DNA of 64,000 nt from assembly GCA_031291115.1 (NCBI GenBank), contig JARLJQ010000003.1:186001-250000 (forward strand). Direction: 5' to 3'. The notes under the pieces were generated by a model. That model did not search any database. It saw only the letters and a list, made by a program, of their open reading frames with translations, and had not been told where the DNA came from. The position numbers were made by a program, and so were the translations under genes. The stretch's first letter is position 1. Every line of letters begins with the position of its first letter. Positions 44,772-53,434 of the stretch are shown piece by piece. Origin of the DNA: Legionella sp. (lineage in GTDB: Bacteria > Pseudomonadota > Gammaproteobacteria > Legionellales > Legionellaceae).

Positions 44772-46253
44772 TCAATATTTGCGTTCAAAATCAGTCAATT
44801 TTTGCTCTAAATTCCACTGTAATTGTGCTTTCCTATTCATTTTAATGAAATTCAGGCAGCTGGGGGCTTTCAAATCATGGCATTCTGGAATTGGTTTTGC
44901 TGCAGCGGCAGCAGCCCAGATGCTTTTTCCAGGTAAAAATGCATAGGTAAGTGCATTTCTATTAATTTGCTTTAATTTGGGATAATCCAGACCATGTCCG
45001 AGTACTGCCTCGACGTATTGAGAGGTTAAATCAGTACGTAATATGCCCTCATCATCAGTAGATAAAACAACAGGAACATGATGATCCAGATAGTAATTTA
45101 GTGGATGTGCGCGACCTGAAATGTTTAATATTTTCAGATTGCTAATCAGATTAATTTCCACCGCTTTATTGTGTGATGCCATGTAGTCTAAAGTACCTTT
45201 TGCATCATTTTCATAGGCAATAGCTACTCCATGCCCAATTCTTTGCGCTTGCCCAGTCATAAGTGCATCATGAATATGGTAGTTCAATTCCTCAGGTACG
45301 ACGTTTTCCTGAGTGATTTCTCCTGCATGCAGAGCAATATTAACGTTGGGGTAGATTTGGTGAAGGTATTGATACATCTGCATTTGTTTGCGGTAATCAC
45401 GTAAAGAGATAATACCGTCTTCAGGTTGCACCAGATTAACGCCAATTAAATGGCCGCCTTTAGCTTGAGATTGAGTTACTGCTTCAAACGCATTGAGTGT
45501 TTGCGCAAAGAGGTTATCTGGTTCTTGTTCTCTTAATGAATAATAGAGAAAGTTCACGCTTACCTGGCAATTCGCTGCCTGAGGGTTTACGGAGCATCCT
45601 AATTTCTCACGAGCTTTTTTAAACAGCTGCTCTGTTTCTTCTGCGGTGTGAGAGATATTTGTTTGAAATTCTGTATTAGCTAATAATAATTGACGTTTTT
45701 CAGCGAAAGAGGGCGTCTTTTTTAATAAAGCACCAAAGGCAAGTGAGTTAGCATTATCCGGTAAAATCATTAACTCCATATACTGTTCTTGCTGATTTGC
45801 GGCGCGTCTTACTACATCAGCAACCAATTCGGGTGAATGATCAACGACTATCGGCATGAATTTAAGAAAGCTATTAAAGAAATGATCATGTCCTGATACT
45901 GCACTGGGAACAAAATCTTTCATTGACCAACTACGTATTGTATTAGCGTACAACTCAGGTTGATTGAGCAGTTCTTTAACTAAAACACCAGAACAAAGTT
46001 TAGTATGGCTTAAAGCATAGGTTTCTGTATTTAAACAATAATCACCTTTAGAAGCCAGTCCTAGCATGGTTTCAGGAGAGGAACCACCTGCTAGATGATA
46101 ATGTAATTCCCCGCCTTTAGGCATGACTTTAAAAAACTCATACAGAGCATTGGGATTATTTTTAATTTGGTCAAAATGGGATTGGACGCTGGCCTGTGCC
46201 TGAGAAAAGACGCTAAGACTCATGAGGCACAAAATTGACTTAATAAGATTCAT
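44772..46253 (-). CDS. Secreted adenosine deaminase-like hydrolase
   Basis: This 493-residue protein begins with a signal peptide (MNLIKSILCLMSLSVFSQAQA, cut near residue 21), so it should be periplasmic or secreted. Metal ligands are retained: the N-terminal HYHLAGG motif (family HxH), IALHAGEIT, RIGHGVAI and LSTDDEG. It is longer than the cytoplasmic deaminase at 2492-3466 and resembles the extracellular ADA/ADGF-type group in having extra N-terminal and middle segments. Substrate may be adenosine or a related nucleoside; this was not tested. Neighbouring genes include a secreted NTPDase. Confidence 0.85.
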   Translation of the reverse strand: MNLIKSILCLMSLSVFSQAQASVQSHFDQIKNNPNALYEFFKVMPKGGELHYHLAGGSSPETMLGLASKGDYCLNTETYALSHTKLCSGVLVKELLNQPELYANTIRSWSMKDFVPSAVSGHDHFFNSFLKFMPIVVDHSPELVADVVRRAANQQEQYMELMILPDNANSLAFGALLKKTPSFAEKRQLLLANTEFQTNISHTAEETEQLFKKAREKLGCSVNPQAANCQVSVNFLYYSLREQEPDNLFAQTLNAFEAVTQSQAKGGHLIGVNLVQPEDGIISLRDYRKQMQMYQYLHQIYPNVNIALHAGEITQENVVPEELNYHIHDALMTGQAQRIGHGVAIAYENDAKGTLDYMASHNKAVEINLISNLKILNISGRAHPLNYYLDHHVPVVLSTDDEGILRTDLTSQYVEAVLGHGLDYPKLKQINRNALTYAFLPGKSIWAAAAAAKPIPECHDLKAPSCLNFIKMNRKAQLQWNLEQKLTDFERKY

Positions 46254-46326
46254 ATTGATTTGCCCATTATCATTTGGATGTGAATTATCTCATAATTTTC
46301 GTTAAATCCCAATGGATTTTTGGGGG

Positions 46327-46410
46327 CGTCATCCAGAGCGTAGCGAAAGATCTCCTGAAGGCAGCTCAGTTCCATGTGAAGGGAGTCTTTCGGCTGTACT
46401 CCGTATGACG
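46327..46410. repeat. Family A repeat, locus 6
   Basis: The left end CGTCATCCAGAGCGTAGCGAAAG matches the others; the right end (TCGGCTGTACTCCGTATGACG) is decayed. It lies in the divergent gap between the secreted deaminase and the binding-protein gene, unlike most copies, which are at convergent or tandem sites. Confidence 0.75.
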
Positions 46411-46504
46411 ATATTTGTGGTGTGGCACGGAAAAAAACAGCAAGCATTGTATTTAAATTTCATTTATAGCAAAATAATTTTCTTCCTATCTAATTAAGAC
46501 AACT

Positions 46505-47233
46505 ATGACTACTTTTAGCTCAAAATTTTATACAGTTCTAGGTGCTTTCGCAGTCTTTATGATGTCTGTGAGTACTGTTGGTGCACATGATGTGGCAAGT
46601 CCTGCAAAAAAAACGATTAATATCGGTATTTACGCCCAATTTTCTGAAAAATCAGCATTTATCGGCAGAAATATATTAGGAGCAATGGAAATCGCGCGAG
46701 AGCAATTAGCTTCTTCTGATATTCATTATGAATTTTACACCTTGGATACGCTCACCAATAAGGCAAACGCTTCGGATACCTTACAAAAATTTATTGATGT
46801 GAATCAGATTAATGTCTTGGTAACCGAAGGTGCTGATAGTGACGCGTTGATTGCTCCCTTGGCTAAAAAAAATGGCTTGATTCATTTTTGCATGGGTAAT
46901 GACGCCGCTATAGCCGATGGGGAAAATAATTTTTTGGCACAAAGTCCTAATCACCAGCGTGCTGCGAATTTAACTACTGTGATGAACCCTGAATTTGTTG
47001 CTCAATTTAAACAGGATTATTCCAGCTATCCAGTTACTGAGGCGGGTTATGCCTTTGATATTTTCCATCTGGTGCATCAGAGTGCTCTGATTGCGATGAA
47101 AACGGATTCTCATTTTTCCAGTCAAGCAATGGCTACTCATTTATTAGCTTTGGAATCTGGAACAGGGGTAATGGGAGCTTATAGTGTGGGTAAAAAAGGT
47201 GTTTCTTATAAAAAAGAAACATTAACCGCATAA
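46505..47233 (+). CDS. Shortened periplasmic binding protein (type I, branched-chain amino acid-like)
   Basis: After a signal peptide (residues 1-27, ending VGA) the sequence INIGIYAQFSEKSAFIGRNILGAMEIA is the start of a Peripla_BP_6-type receptor. A second block VTEAGYAFDIFHLVHQSALIAM matches the C-terminal lobe. Normal members are 340-400 residues; this one has 242, and about 100 residues seem to be missing from the middle around residue 165. The coding frame is intact. It may be a reduced binding protein or a remnant. No ABC transporter genes are adjacent. Confidence 0.75.
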   Translation: MTTFSSKFYTVLGAFAVFMMSVSTVGAHDVASPAKKTINIGIYAQFSEKSAFIGRNILGAMEIAREQLASSDIHYEFYTLDTLTNKANASDTLQKFIDVNQINVLVTEGADSDALIAPLAKKNGLIHFCMGNDAAIADGENNFLAQSPNHQRAANLTTVMNPEFVAQFKQDYSSYPVTEAGYAFDIFHLVHQSALIAMKTDSHFSSQAMATHLLALESGTGVMGAYSVGKKGVSYKKETLTA

Positions 47234-47249
47234 GCAAATCCCTAAAATA

Positions 47250-47275
47250 CCAATTGGGCCATAAGGCCCAATTGG
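47250..47275. terminator. Bidirectional hairpin terminator
   Basis: CCAATTGGGCC and GGCCCAATTGG make a perfect 11-bp stem with the loop ATAA. It sits between the converging binding-protein gene and ctpA, 17 and 25 bases from their stop codons, and is flanked by A+T-rich sequence. Confidence 0.7.
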
Positions 47276-47299
47276 ATATTCTTTATAACAGCATTTACC

Positions 47300-48643
47300 T
47301 TATTTATTAGCGGCTAAAGACATCCCTTCCAATACAGTTAAAGCCGCATAGAGTTGGTAGTCATTATGTAATAAATCTTCAGGCTGTGCCGCTTTAGGAT
47401 TTTTTACTGCAATTTTTTCAGCATTATTCTTATTAATTAAGTGCCCGCTTAAATCTGCTTCACTAAATCCAGTAGCATTAGATTGTTTTGTTGCAGTCTT
47501 AGGGATTTCAAGCTCGTTTACTACGATATCAGGAACAATCCCTTTTGCTTGGATGGACGTACCTGATGGAGTGTAGTACAGAGCTGTAGTTAATTTGATC
47601 CCTGTTTTTTCATCAAGTGGTAATACTGTTTGCACCGATCCTTTACCAAAGCTTGTAGTACCCAGAACAAGGGCGCGTTTATTATCTTTTAGCGCTCCAG
47701 CTACAATTTCAGCAGCGGAAGCCGAGCCATTATTAATTAATACTATCATTGGTGCATCATCTAATACGTCAATCCCTTTAGCTAAGGCTGTAAAGTCAGA
47801 GCCAGGCAGACGCCCTTTAGTAGAAACGATTTTTTCTGGTTTGCCTGATTTATCTTTGCCAAGAAATGAATCAGAAACCTGAATGGCTGAATCAAGTAAG
47901 CCTCCTGGGTTGTTTCTTAAATCCAGGATTAAGCCTTTTAATTTACCACCAGATTGTTGCTTTAAACGGTCAATAGCTTGCAGCATGTCTTTTCCAGTTA
48001 ATGCTTGGAATTGAGTTAAACGGATGTAAGCATAACCAGGGCTGAGTAATTTGCTTTGTACGCTTTTGATTTGGATGACTTCACGGATTAAATCAAAAGT
48101 TAAAGCTTTATTTACCCCTTTGCGTAATACAGTCAGCTCAATAGTGCTGCCAGATTTGCCGCGCATCAAGTTCACCGCATCTTTAAGAGATAAACCTTGT
48201 ACTGATTCTTTACCTAATTTAATGATGTAATCACCTGATTTGATTCCTGCTTTAAAGGCCGGTGTGTCCACCAGGGGAGTCACTACTTTTACAACACCGT
48301 CTTCCATGGTTACTTCGAGGCCTAGGCCACCAAATTCACCACTTGTAGAGGTTTGCAGTTCTTTAAATTCTTCTTCATCAAGGTAGCTGGAGTGAGGATC
48401 AAGCCCGCTGAGCATGCCACGTATTGCATTATCAAACAGTTCTTTATCGTCTGTAGGTTTTACATAATATTTTTTAATCTCACCTATAGCATTAGAAAAA
48501 CGTTGCACGTCCTCTAAAGGAACTGCTTTAGAGTTGGATTGTTCCTCATGAGCTTCAGCAGCGATAACGGCCGTCAGAGGTAACAGTAGTGCCATTGCAT
48601 ACACTATTGCCAGCTTGCGTGGATATAGTCTTCTTATCAACAT
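47300..48643 (-). CDS. ctpA: C-terminal processing peptidase, S41 family
   Basis: This 447-residue protease has a signal peptide (about residues 1-30), a PDZ domain (about 90-175; FGGLGLEVTMEDGVVKVVTP), and the S41 core with LDLRNNPGGLLDSAIQVSD (about 240-258) and the catalytic Ser-Lys pair in NNGSASAAEIVAGALKD and GTTSFGKGSVQT. Family members degrade or trim periplasmic proteins, including cell-wall hydrolases. It is downstream of envC and gpmI on the minus strand, the common gammaproteobacterial order. Confidence 0.94.
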   Translation of the reverse strand: MLIRRLYPRKLAIVYAMALLLPLTAVIAAEAHEEQSNSKAVPLEDVQRFSNAIGEIKKYYVKPTDDKELFDNAIRGMLSGLDPHSSYLDEEEFKELQTSTSGEFGGLGLEVTMEDGVVKVVTPLVDTPAFKAGIKSGDYIIKLGKESVQGLSLKDAVNLMRGKSGSTIELTVLRKGVNKALTFDLIREVIQIKSVQSKLLSPGYAYIRLTQFQALTGKDMLQAIDRLKQQSGGKLKGLILDLRNNPGGLLDSAIQVSDSFLGKDKSGKPEKIVSTKGRLPGSDFTALAKGIDVLDDAPMIVLINNGSASAAEIVAGALKDNKRALVLGTTSFGKGSVQTVLPLDEKTGIKLTTALYYTPSGTSIQAKGIVPDIVVNELEIPKTATKQSNATGFSEADLSGHLINKNNAEKIAVKNPKAAQPEDLLHNDYQLYAALTVLEGMSLAANK

Positions 48644-48811
48644 AGCGATCTCCTCAGATGCTGGCCTAACAAAAGCCGGTCTTCTCTATTTTTATAATTA
48701 TTGAAATGCAATTTAAGTGCCAGAGTGAGGGCAATTACTTTTTTTTGTCTGTTTATTGAGTTGCATTGACTCAATTCCAGCTTCTTTAAAAAATAATTTG
48801 GGTGGTACGCC

Positions 48812-49909
48812 TTAAGCTCGGGACAACCAACCAAGAGGAGGAATTGCCTTTCCTCGTAGTCTTATTTCAAAGTATAGACCGTTTTGTTTAATTCCGCCGC
48901 TATGGCCAACACTGGCGATTTGCTCGCTCTGGCGCACGCTTTGCCCCTTTCTTTTGAAGAGTGACTCGTTATGTGCATAGAGGGTCATATAGCCTTGACC
49001 ATGATCAATAATCAGCAATAATCCATAACCTTTAAGCCAATCACTAAATACTACTTTTCCGGGGTATACGGCAGTAACTACGGCACCTTCTTCGGCAAAA
49101 AATGTCACTCCCTGATTCATTTTTTGTAAGGATCTACTCTGGGTCTGCACCGGGAGCGGCAATTTCTTGTGCATTTGATTAAAGGGCTTGCTCGCCTGAG
49201 TCACACTTTGCTGTGATAATGTATGTAAAAGGGAGCCTAAATTCTCTTTATTCTTTTGTACTTCATCCAAAATATGCTGTTTGTCTTGAATTTCATTATT
49301 TAAGGATTTGATTACGGTGGTATGATAGTTTTTATTTTGTTCCAGTAATTTTTGATGTTGGGTCATTTCAGTTTTAAATTGTTGATTAGCAAGCAGCTCA
49401 TTTTTTAAGACTTCTTTACTTTCATTAATGGCGCTGCGCGTTGTGTCTATTTGTTTAATAAGTTCCTGGCGGGATTTCACAATGTATTGATAGTAGGTAA
49501 GAATCCTGCTTACGGCATAGGGATCATCTTGGTTTAATAACCATTTTAACGGCTGATACTCACCCATTTGATAACGAGCACGTATGTGACGGGCTAATAA
49601 TTGTTGCTGCGTTATTAGCTCTTGATTCAGCTGGTTTACCTGATTTTGCAGGCTACTTATTTTATTGGCTTTATTGTTTATATTGCTCTGAATTGTACGC
49701 AAATCACGAATTCCGGTGCCAATTTGTTTCTCAGTGGCGGATAATTCTTTATTTAAAACACCACGTTTATCCTGTGCGGAATTTAATGTTTGTTTTAGGT
49801 TATTAATTTGAGCATTTAACTGTTTTAGTTTGGATTGAGTTTGTTGCATCTCAGAGGACTTGGCATGAAGTGTCATGCTAAAGAGTAAGCAAAGGCTTAG
49901 AAGCAACAA
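48812..49909 (-). CDS. envC: EnvC-like murein hydrolase activator (LytM/M23 family)
   Basis: The mature protein has a long coiled coil (about 30-250; QTQSKLKQLNAQINNLKQTL) and a C-terminal LytM domain (VYPGKVVFSDWLKGYGLLLI and VGHSGGIKQNGLYFEIR) that resembles EnvC, which activates amidases at the septum. M23 zinc ligands are largely lost, as in EnvC. No ATG precedes the signal-peptide-like LLLLSLCLLFSMTLHA; the nearest usable codons are TTG at 49909 and 49906, at the edge of a family A repeat. The frame stays open to 50209 through repeat DNA, overlapping gpmI by 14 bases, so a longer product cannot be excluded. ATG at 49876 would remove the signal. Confidence 0.8.
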   Translation of the reverse strand: MLLLSLCLLFSMTLHAKSSEMQQTQSKLKQLNAQINNLKQTLNSAQDKRGVLNKELSATEKQIGTGIRDLRTIQSNINNKANKISSLQNQVNQLNQELITQQQLLARHIRARYQMGEYQPLKWLLNQDDPYAVSRILTYYQYIVKSRQELIKQIDTTRSAINESKEVLKNELLANQQFKTEMTQHQKLLEQNKNYHTTVIKSLNNEIQDKQHILDEVQKNKENLGSLLHTLSQQSVTQASKPFNQMHKKLPLPVQTQSRSLQKMNQGVTFFAEEGAVVTAVYPGKVVFSDWLKGYGLLLIIDHGQGYMTLYAHNESLFKRKGQSVRQSEQIASVGHSGGIKQNGLYFEIRLRGKAIPPLGWLSRA

Positions 49910-49984
49910 TCGTCGTCTAGAGTACCGCGAAGGCTCTTTTGAATGTGGTAGAGGAGTTCCTTCGACTACGCTCTGGATGACGAT
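49909..49984. repeat. Family A repeat, locus 7 (over the envC start)
   Basis: The ends are ATCGTCGTCTAGAGTACCGCGAAGG and CCTTCGACTACGCTCTGGATGACGAT, with the shared spacer GAATGTGG. Its left boundary coincides with the first codon of the envC signal peptide. A family C copy lies directly upstream in gene order. Confidence 0.8.
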
Positions 49985-49990
49985 ATTCCT

Positions 49991-50178
49991 TAATTTAACG
50001 TGAGTTTCGGATAAGAGGGTGATTAGATTTACCACTTCCCGCAGAACCGTTCGTGCTGAGGAGGCGTTTACGCCGTCTCGAAGCATTCGCACAGGGTTAT
50101 AGTCTTGATGCAGATGCTTCGAGACGTCGCTATTGCTCCTCCTCAGCACGAACGGAGAGAGGTAAAGACGGGATTTAA
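49991..50178. repeat. Family C repeat, copy 2
   Basis: It opens TTTAACGTGAGTTTCGGATAAG like copy 1. Inside, AACCGTTCGTGCTGAGGAGG (from 50045) and its reverse complement CCTCCTCAGCACGAACGG (to 50154) bound an inverted repeat that also includes GTCTCGAAGC/GCTTCGAGAC. It lies between gpmI and envC and is larger than copy 1. Confidence 0.65.
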
Positions 50179-50195
50179 TGGCAGCAGACATATCG

Positions 50196-51737
50196 CTACT
50201 CATGAGCATTTTTCTCTAACAATGGTTGTCCCGTCATTTCAGCCGGAGGAGTAATTCCAAGCATGGTCAACATGGTTGGTGCTATATCAATTAAGCTTCC
50301 TTCCGAGCGTGTGAAATGCCATTTACCACCAACATAAACTAAGGGCACTGGCTCACTGGTATGTGCTGTATGAGCCTGGTGAGTGGCATCGTCAAACATT
50401 TCTTCCGCATTGCCATGGTCCGCAGTAATAAGTAATTGTCCCTCATGTTGGGCTAAAGCTTGCCATACTCTGCTCATACAGTGATCAAGACATTCTATAG
50501 CACGCATGGTTGCATTAAAATCGCCACTATGGCCTACCATATCCGCATTGGCGTAATTACAAATAATGACATCAAAGGCCTGGCTGTTAATGGCTTCAAC
50601 CAAGCGGTCAGTTAATTGAGGTGCACTCATTTCTGGTTGCAAATTATAAGTAGCTACTTTGGGAGAGGGGATTAAAATCCGTTCTTCATGAGCAAAAATA
50701 TGTTCATTGCCGCCATTAAAGAAAAAAGTAACGTGGGCGTATTTTTCAGTTTCTGCAATACGAAGCTGGCTTAAACCATGTGCGGCAAGAACCTCGCCTA
50801 AAGTATTATTTAAAGGTATTGGAGGAAATGCTGTCGTTGTGAGCAGATTTTTATCGTATTGAGTCATGCTGACAAAATCAGACAGTTGCGGCCAAACGGT
50901 TCTTTTAAAATGTGTGAAGGATTTATCAATAAAGGCAGAGGTCAATTGTCTGGCTCTATCAGCACGGAAATTAAAAAATAAAATTACATCCCCGTTTTCA
51001 ATTAGTGCTCCGCTACCTATTTGCGTCGGTGGGATGAATTCATCAGACACTTTGTTTTGGTAATAAGATTGAATGGCGGTTTGCGCATCAGTAAAGTGAT
51101 GCTCACTTTTGCCTTCAGTTAATAATTTATAGACAGGTTCCACGCGCTCCCAGCGATTATCACGGTCCATCGCGTAATAGCGACCCGTAATGGAGCAAAT
51201 AGAACCTACAGGATGATTTTTAAGTTCTGTGTTTAAACGCTCTATACTGTGCAGGGCACTTTGTGGTGGCGTATCGCGCCCATCAAGAAATAAATGCAAG
51301 CAGACTGAATGAAATTGTTGTTGCGCACAGGCAGCCAGCAAGGCAAATAAATGCTGTTCGTGACTGTGAACACCGCCAGGGGAGAGTAATCCCATGATGT
51401 GCAGTGATTTTCCGCTTGATTTTAATTGGCTGATAGCTTGTACAAATGCTGGATTACGGGCAAATTCACCTTGATCAATACTTTGATTAATCCGCGTAAA
51501 ATCCTGCTGAATGACGCGGCCTGCGCCAATATGCATGTGCCCCACTTCAGAATTACCCATTTGCTCATCAGGTAAACCTACAGGAAGACCGGAAGCTTCT
51601 ACAAGAATATGCGGACATGTTTGCCACCATTTATCCCATTGAGGGGTCTGCGCTTGAGCAATCGCATTGTATTTATTTTCTTTGTTATAACCCCAACCGT
51701 CTAAAATCATCAGCAGTAAGGGCGCTTTCTTTTGCAT
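50196..51737 (-). CDS. gpmI: 2,3-bisphosphoglycerate-independent phosphoglycerate mutase
   Basis: This glycolytic enzyme (513 residues from MQKKAPLLLMILDGWG) interconverts 3- and 2-phosphoglycerate with two Mn ions. Motifs: LMILDGWGYN at the start, the phosphorylated serine in QMGNSEVGHMHIGAGR (about residues 58-73), DGRDTPPQSA (about 152) and TADHGNAEEMFD (about 444). Two in-frame codons upstream of 51737 are possible starts but add only five residues. It is the first of the gpmI-envC-ctpA set. Confidence 0.95.
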   Translation of the reverse strand: MQKKAPLLLMILDGWGYNKENKYNAIAQAQTPQWDKWWQTCPHILVEASGLPVGLPDEQMGNSEVGHMHIGAGRVIQQDFTRINQSIDQGEFARNPAFVQAISQLKSSGKSLHIMGLLSPGGVHSHEQHLFALLAACAQQQFHSVCLHLFLDGRDTPPQSALHSIERLNTELKNHPVGSICSITGRYYAMDRDNRWERVEPVYKLLTEGKSEHHFTDAQTAIQSYYQNKVSDEFIPPTQIGSGALIENGDVILFFNFRADRARQLTSAFIDKSFTHFKRTVWPQLSDFVSMTQYDKNLLTTTAFPPIPLNNTLGEVLAAHGLSQLRIAETEKYAHVTFFFNGGNEHIFAHEERILIPSPKVATYNLQPEMSAPQLTDRLVEAINSQAFDVIICNYANADMVGHSGDFNATMRAIECLDHCMSRVWQALAQHEGQLLITADHGNAEEMFDDATHQAHTAHTSEPVPLVYVGGKWHFTRSEGSLIDIAPTMLTMLGITPPAEMTGQPLLEKNAHE

Positions 51738-51853
51738 ACAGCATTCCATCAATCTTGATTCGTTAAATGATTATATATTAAGTATTTCTGACTAACACTT
51801 AAATTTTTGTATTAAAAAGGTTAGACTATCCACCATTTTTTAGGCTAGGAAGA

Positions 51854-52579
51854 GTGGTCGTGGAACATAAAATTCCTCAACATATTGCCATTGTGATGGA
51901 TGGAAACGGTCGTTGGGCTGAAAGTCGAGGTCTGCCACGAATTGATGGTCATAAAGCAGGTGTTGAATCCGTTAAAAAAATGATTCGTACGTGCATGACG
52001 AAACGAGTGGGTTGCCTTAGTTTATTTGCCTTTAGTTCGGAAAACTGGTCGCGTCCTGCTGAAGAAGTTAACTTTTTAATGGAACTGTTTATTCAGTCGC
52101 TGCGTAAAGAGCTTGAAGAGTTGAACCAGCATGGGATTCGGATGCGTTTTACTGGTGATCGCAGTTTATTATCGCCTGCCTTGCAAGAACAAATGCAAGA
52201 GGCTGAGACGATGACTGCAAAGAATACTCAGTTGATTTTGAACGTAGTGGTTAATTACGGCGGTAAATGGGATTTGGTCACTGCGGCAAAAAAAATGACG
52301 CGAGCAGTGATGGCTGGTGAATTTACTTTAGACGAAATTAACGAAGCACAGTTTGAACAATATCTTGATACTTACGGGTTACCCGAACCGGATTTATTTA
52401 TCCGTACTAGTGGTGAATTGAGGATCAGTAATTTTTTCCTTTGGCAGCTTGCTTATACAGAACTTTATTTTACAGAAGTGCATTGGCCCGATTTTGGCGA
52501 GCAAGAGCTGGAATTGGCTCTTGCATCCTTTAGCAAGAGAAAAAGACGGTTTGGGCAAGTGCTTAGTGAACTTAATTAA
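51854..52579 (+). CDS. uppS: Undecaprenyl diphosphate synthase (cis-prenyltransferase)
   Basis: This 241-residue enzyme makes the C55 lipid carrier used for peptidoglycan and O-antigen. It has the family motif [20 protein letters not shown] (about residues 10-29), [13 protein letters not shown] (about 55-67) and the C-terminal [25 protein letters not shown] region. The start is GTG with a GGAAGAG ribosome site. It opens the uppS-cdsA-rseP-bamA envelope cluster; dxr and frr, often upstream, are not here. Confidence 0.96.
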   Translation: MVVEHKIPQHIAIVMDGNGRWAESRGLPRIDGHKAGVESVKKMIRTCMTKRVGCLSLFAFSSENWSRPAEEVNFLMELFIQSLRKELEELNQHGIRMRFTGDRSLLSPALQEQMQEAETMTAKNTQLILNVVVNYGGKWDLVTAAKKMTRAVMAGEFTLDEINEAQFEQYLDTYGLPEPDLFIRTSGELRISNFFLWQLAYTELYFTEVHWPDFGEQELELALASFSKRKRRFGQVLSELN

Positions 52580-52647
52580 ATCAGTCATCTTCCGTATTAA
52601 TTAGTACTGATGCGGTTACAACCTTATTTACATGAAAGGGCAATATT

Positions 52648-53430
52648 ATGTTTTTACAACGTTTAATTACTTCCTTGATTTTAGTGCCCGTGGTGTTGCT
52701 CGTTATATTTTACGGTAATCCTTGGGTTTTGGCAGGAATTGTATTGCTGGTGCTTTTAGTAGCAGGGAAAGAATGTTTCCAACTTATTCCCTTGAAAAAA
52801 ATACCCCTGCAAGCAGGTTTTATGCTGGCCTTATTCTTGGCTTTATGGGCTTGTGGCCATGTATTTACTTATTGGTTGCATGTGGGATTAATCCTGTGGG
52901 TTTTTAATATTGCTGCAATTTTGAGCTTCCCCAAATCACAAGATTATTGGGGGTATCCTACAATAGTTGCTGGTGCTTTCTTGGTGCTCTTGCCTTTATT
53001 TATTCAAAGTTTGATTCATTTATATTCTTTGCCTGAAGGAAAAGGTTTGCTGGTTTATTTATTATTCCTTATCTGGGCATCTGATATTGGCGCCTACCTC
53101 AACGGCAAGATGTTAGGAAAACATAAATTGATTCCACAAGTCAGCCCTGGAAAATCCTGGGAGGGCGTTTTAGGTGGGGTGATTCTATCGATGATAGTTG
53201 CTGGAGTAGGTAGCATGTGCTTCCATTCAGCCCCAGTGTATTGGTACTTCTTAGCTTTATGTACGGTTATTATTTCAATTTTTGGTGATTTATTTATTAG
53301 TATCCTGAAACGACGCTGTCATTTAAAAGATACAGGCGCTATTATCCCAGGCCATGGCGGCGTATTAGATCGATTGGATAGTTTGATTGCTGCTTTACCG
53401 TTATTTTATTTTGGCTTAACTTTGGGGTAG
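52648..53430 (+). CDS. cdsA: Phosphatidate cytidylyltransferase
   Basis: This 260-residue integral membrane enzyme forms CDP-diacylglycerol, the precursor used by PssA at 28551. It has about seven hydrophobic segments and the C-terminal signature SILKRRCHLKDTGAIIPGHGGVLDRLDSL (about residues 213-242, S-x-x-K-R-x4-K-D-x-G-x2-I-P-G-H-G-G-x2-D-R-x-D). It starts 68 bases after uppS and ends 4 bases before rseP. Confidence 0.95.
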   Translation: MFLQRLITSLILVPVVLLVIFYGNPWVLAGIVLLVLLVAGKECFQLIPLKKIPLQAGFMLALFLALWACGHVFTYWLHVGLILWVFNIAAILSFPKSQDYWGYPTIVAGAFLVLLPLFIQSLIHLYSLPEGKGLLVYLLFLIWASDIGAYLNGKMLGKHKLIPQVSPGKSWEGVLGGVILSMIVAGVGSMCFHSAPVYWYFLALCTVIISIFGDLFISILKRRCHLKDTGAIIPGHGGVLDRLDSLIAALPLFYFGLTLG

Positions 53431-53434
53431 CACG

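Noticed and set aside
46312..46497. 61-residue frame over the family A repeat at 46327-46410
   Set aside because: The frame is mostly translated repeat DNA (RHPERSERSPEG-type peptide, which arises wherever such repeats are translated) and has no coding signal.
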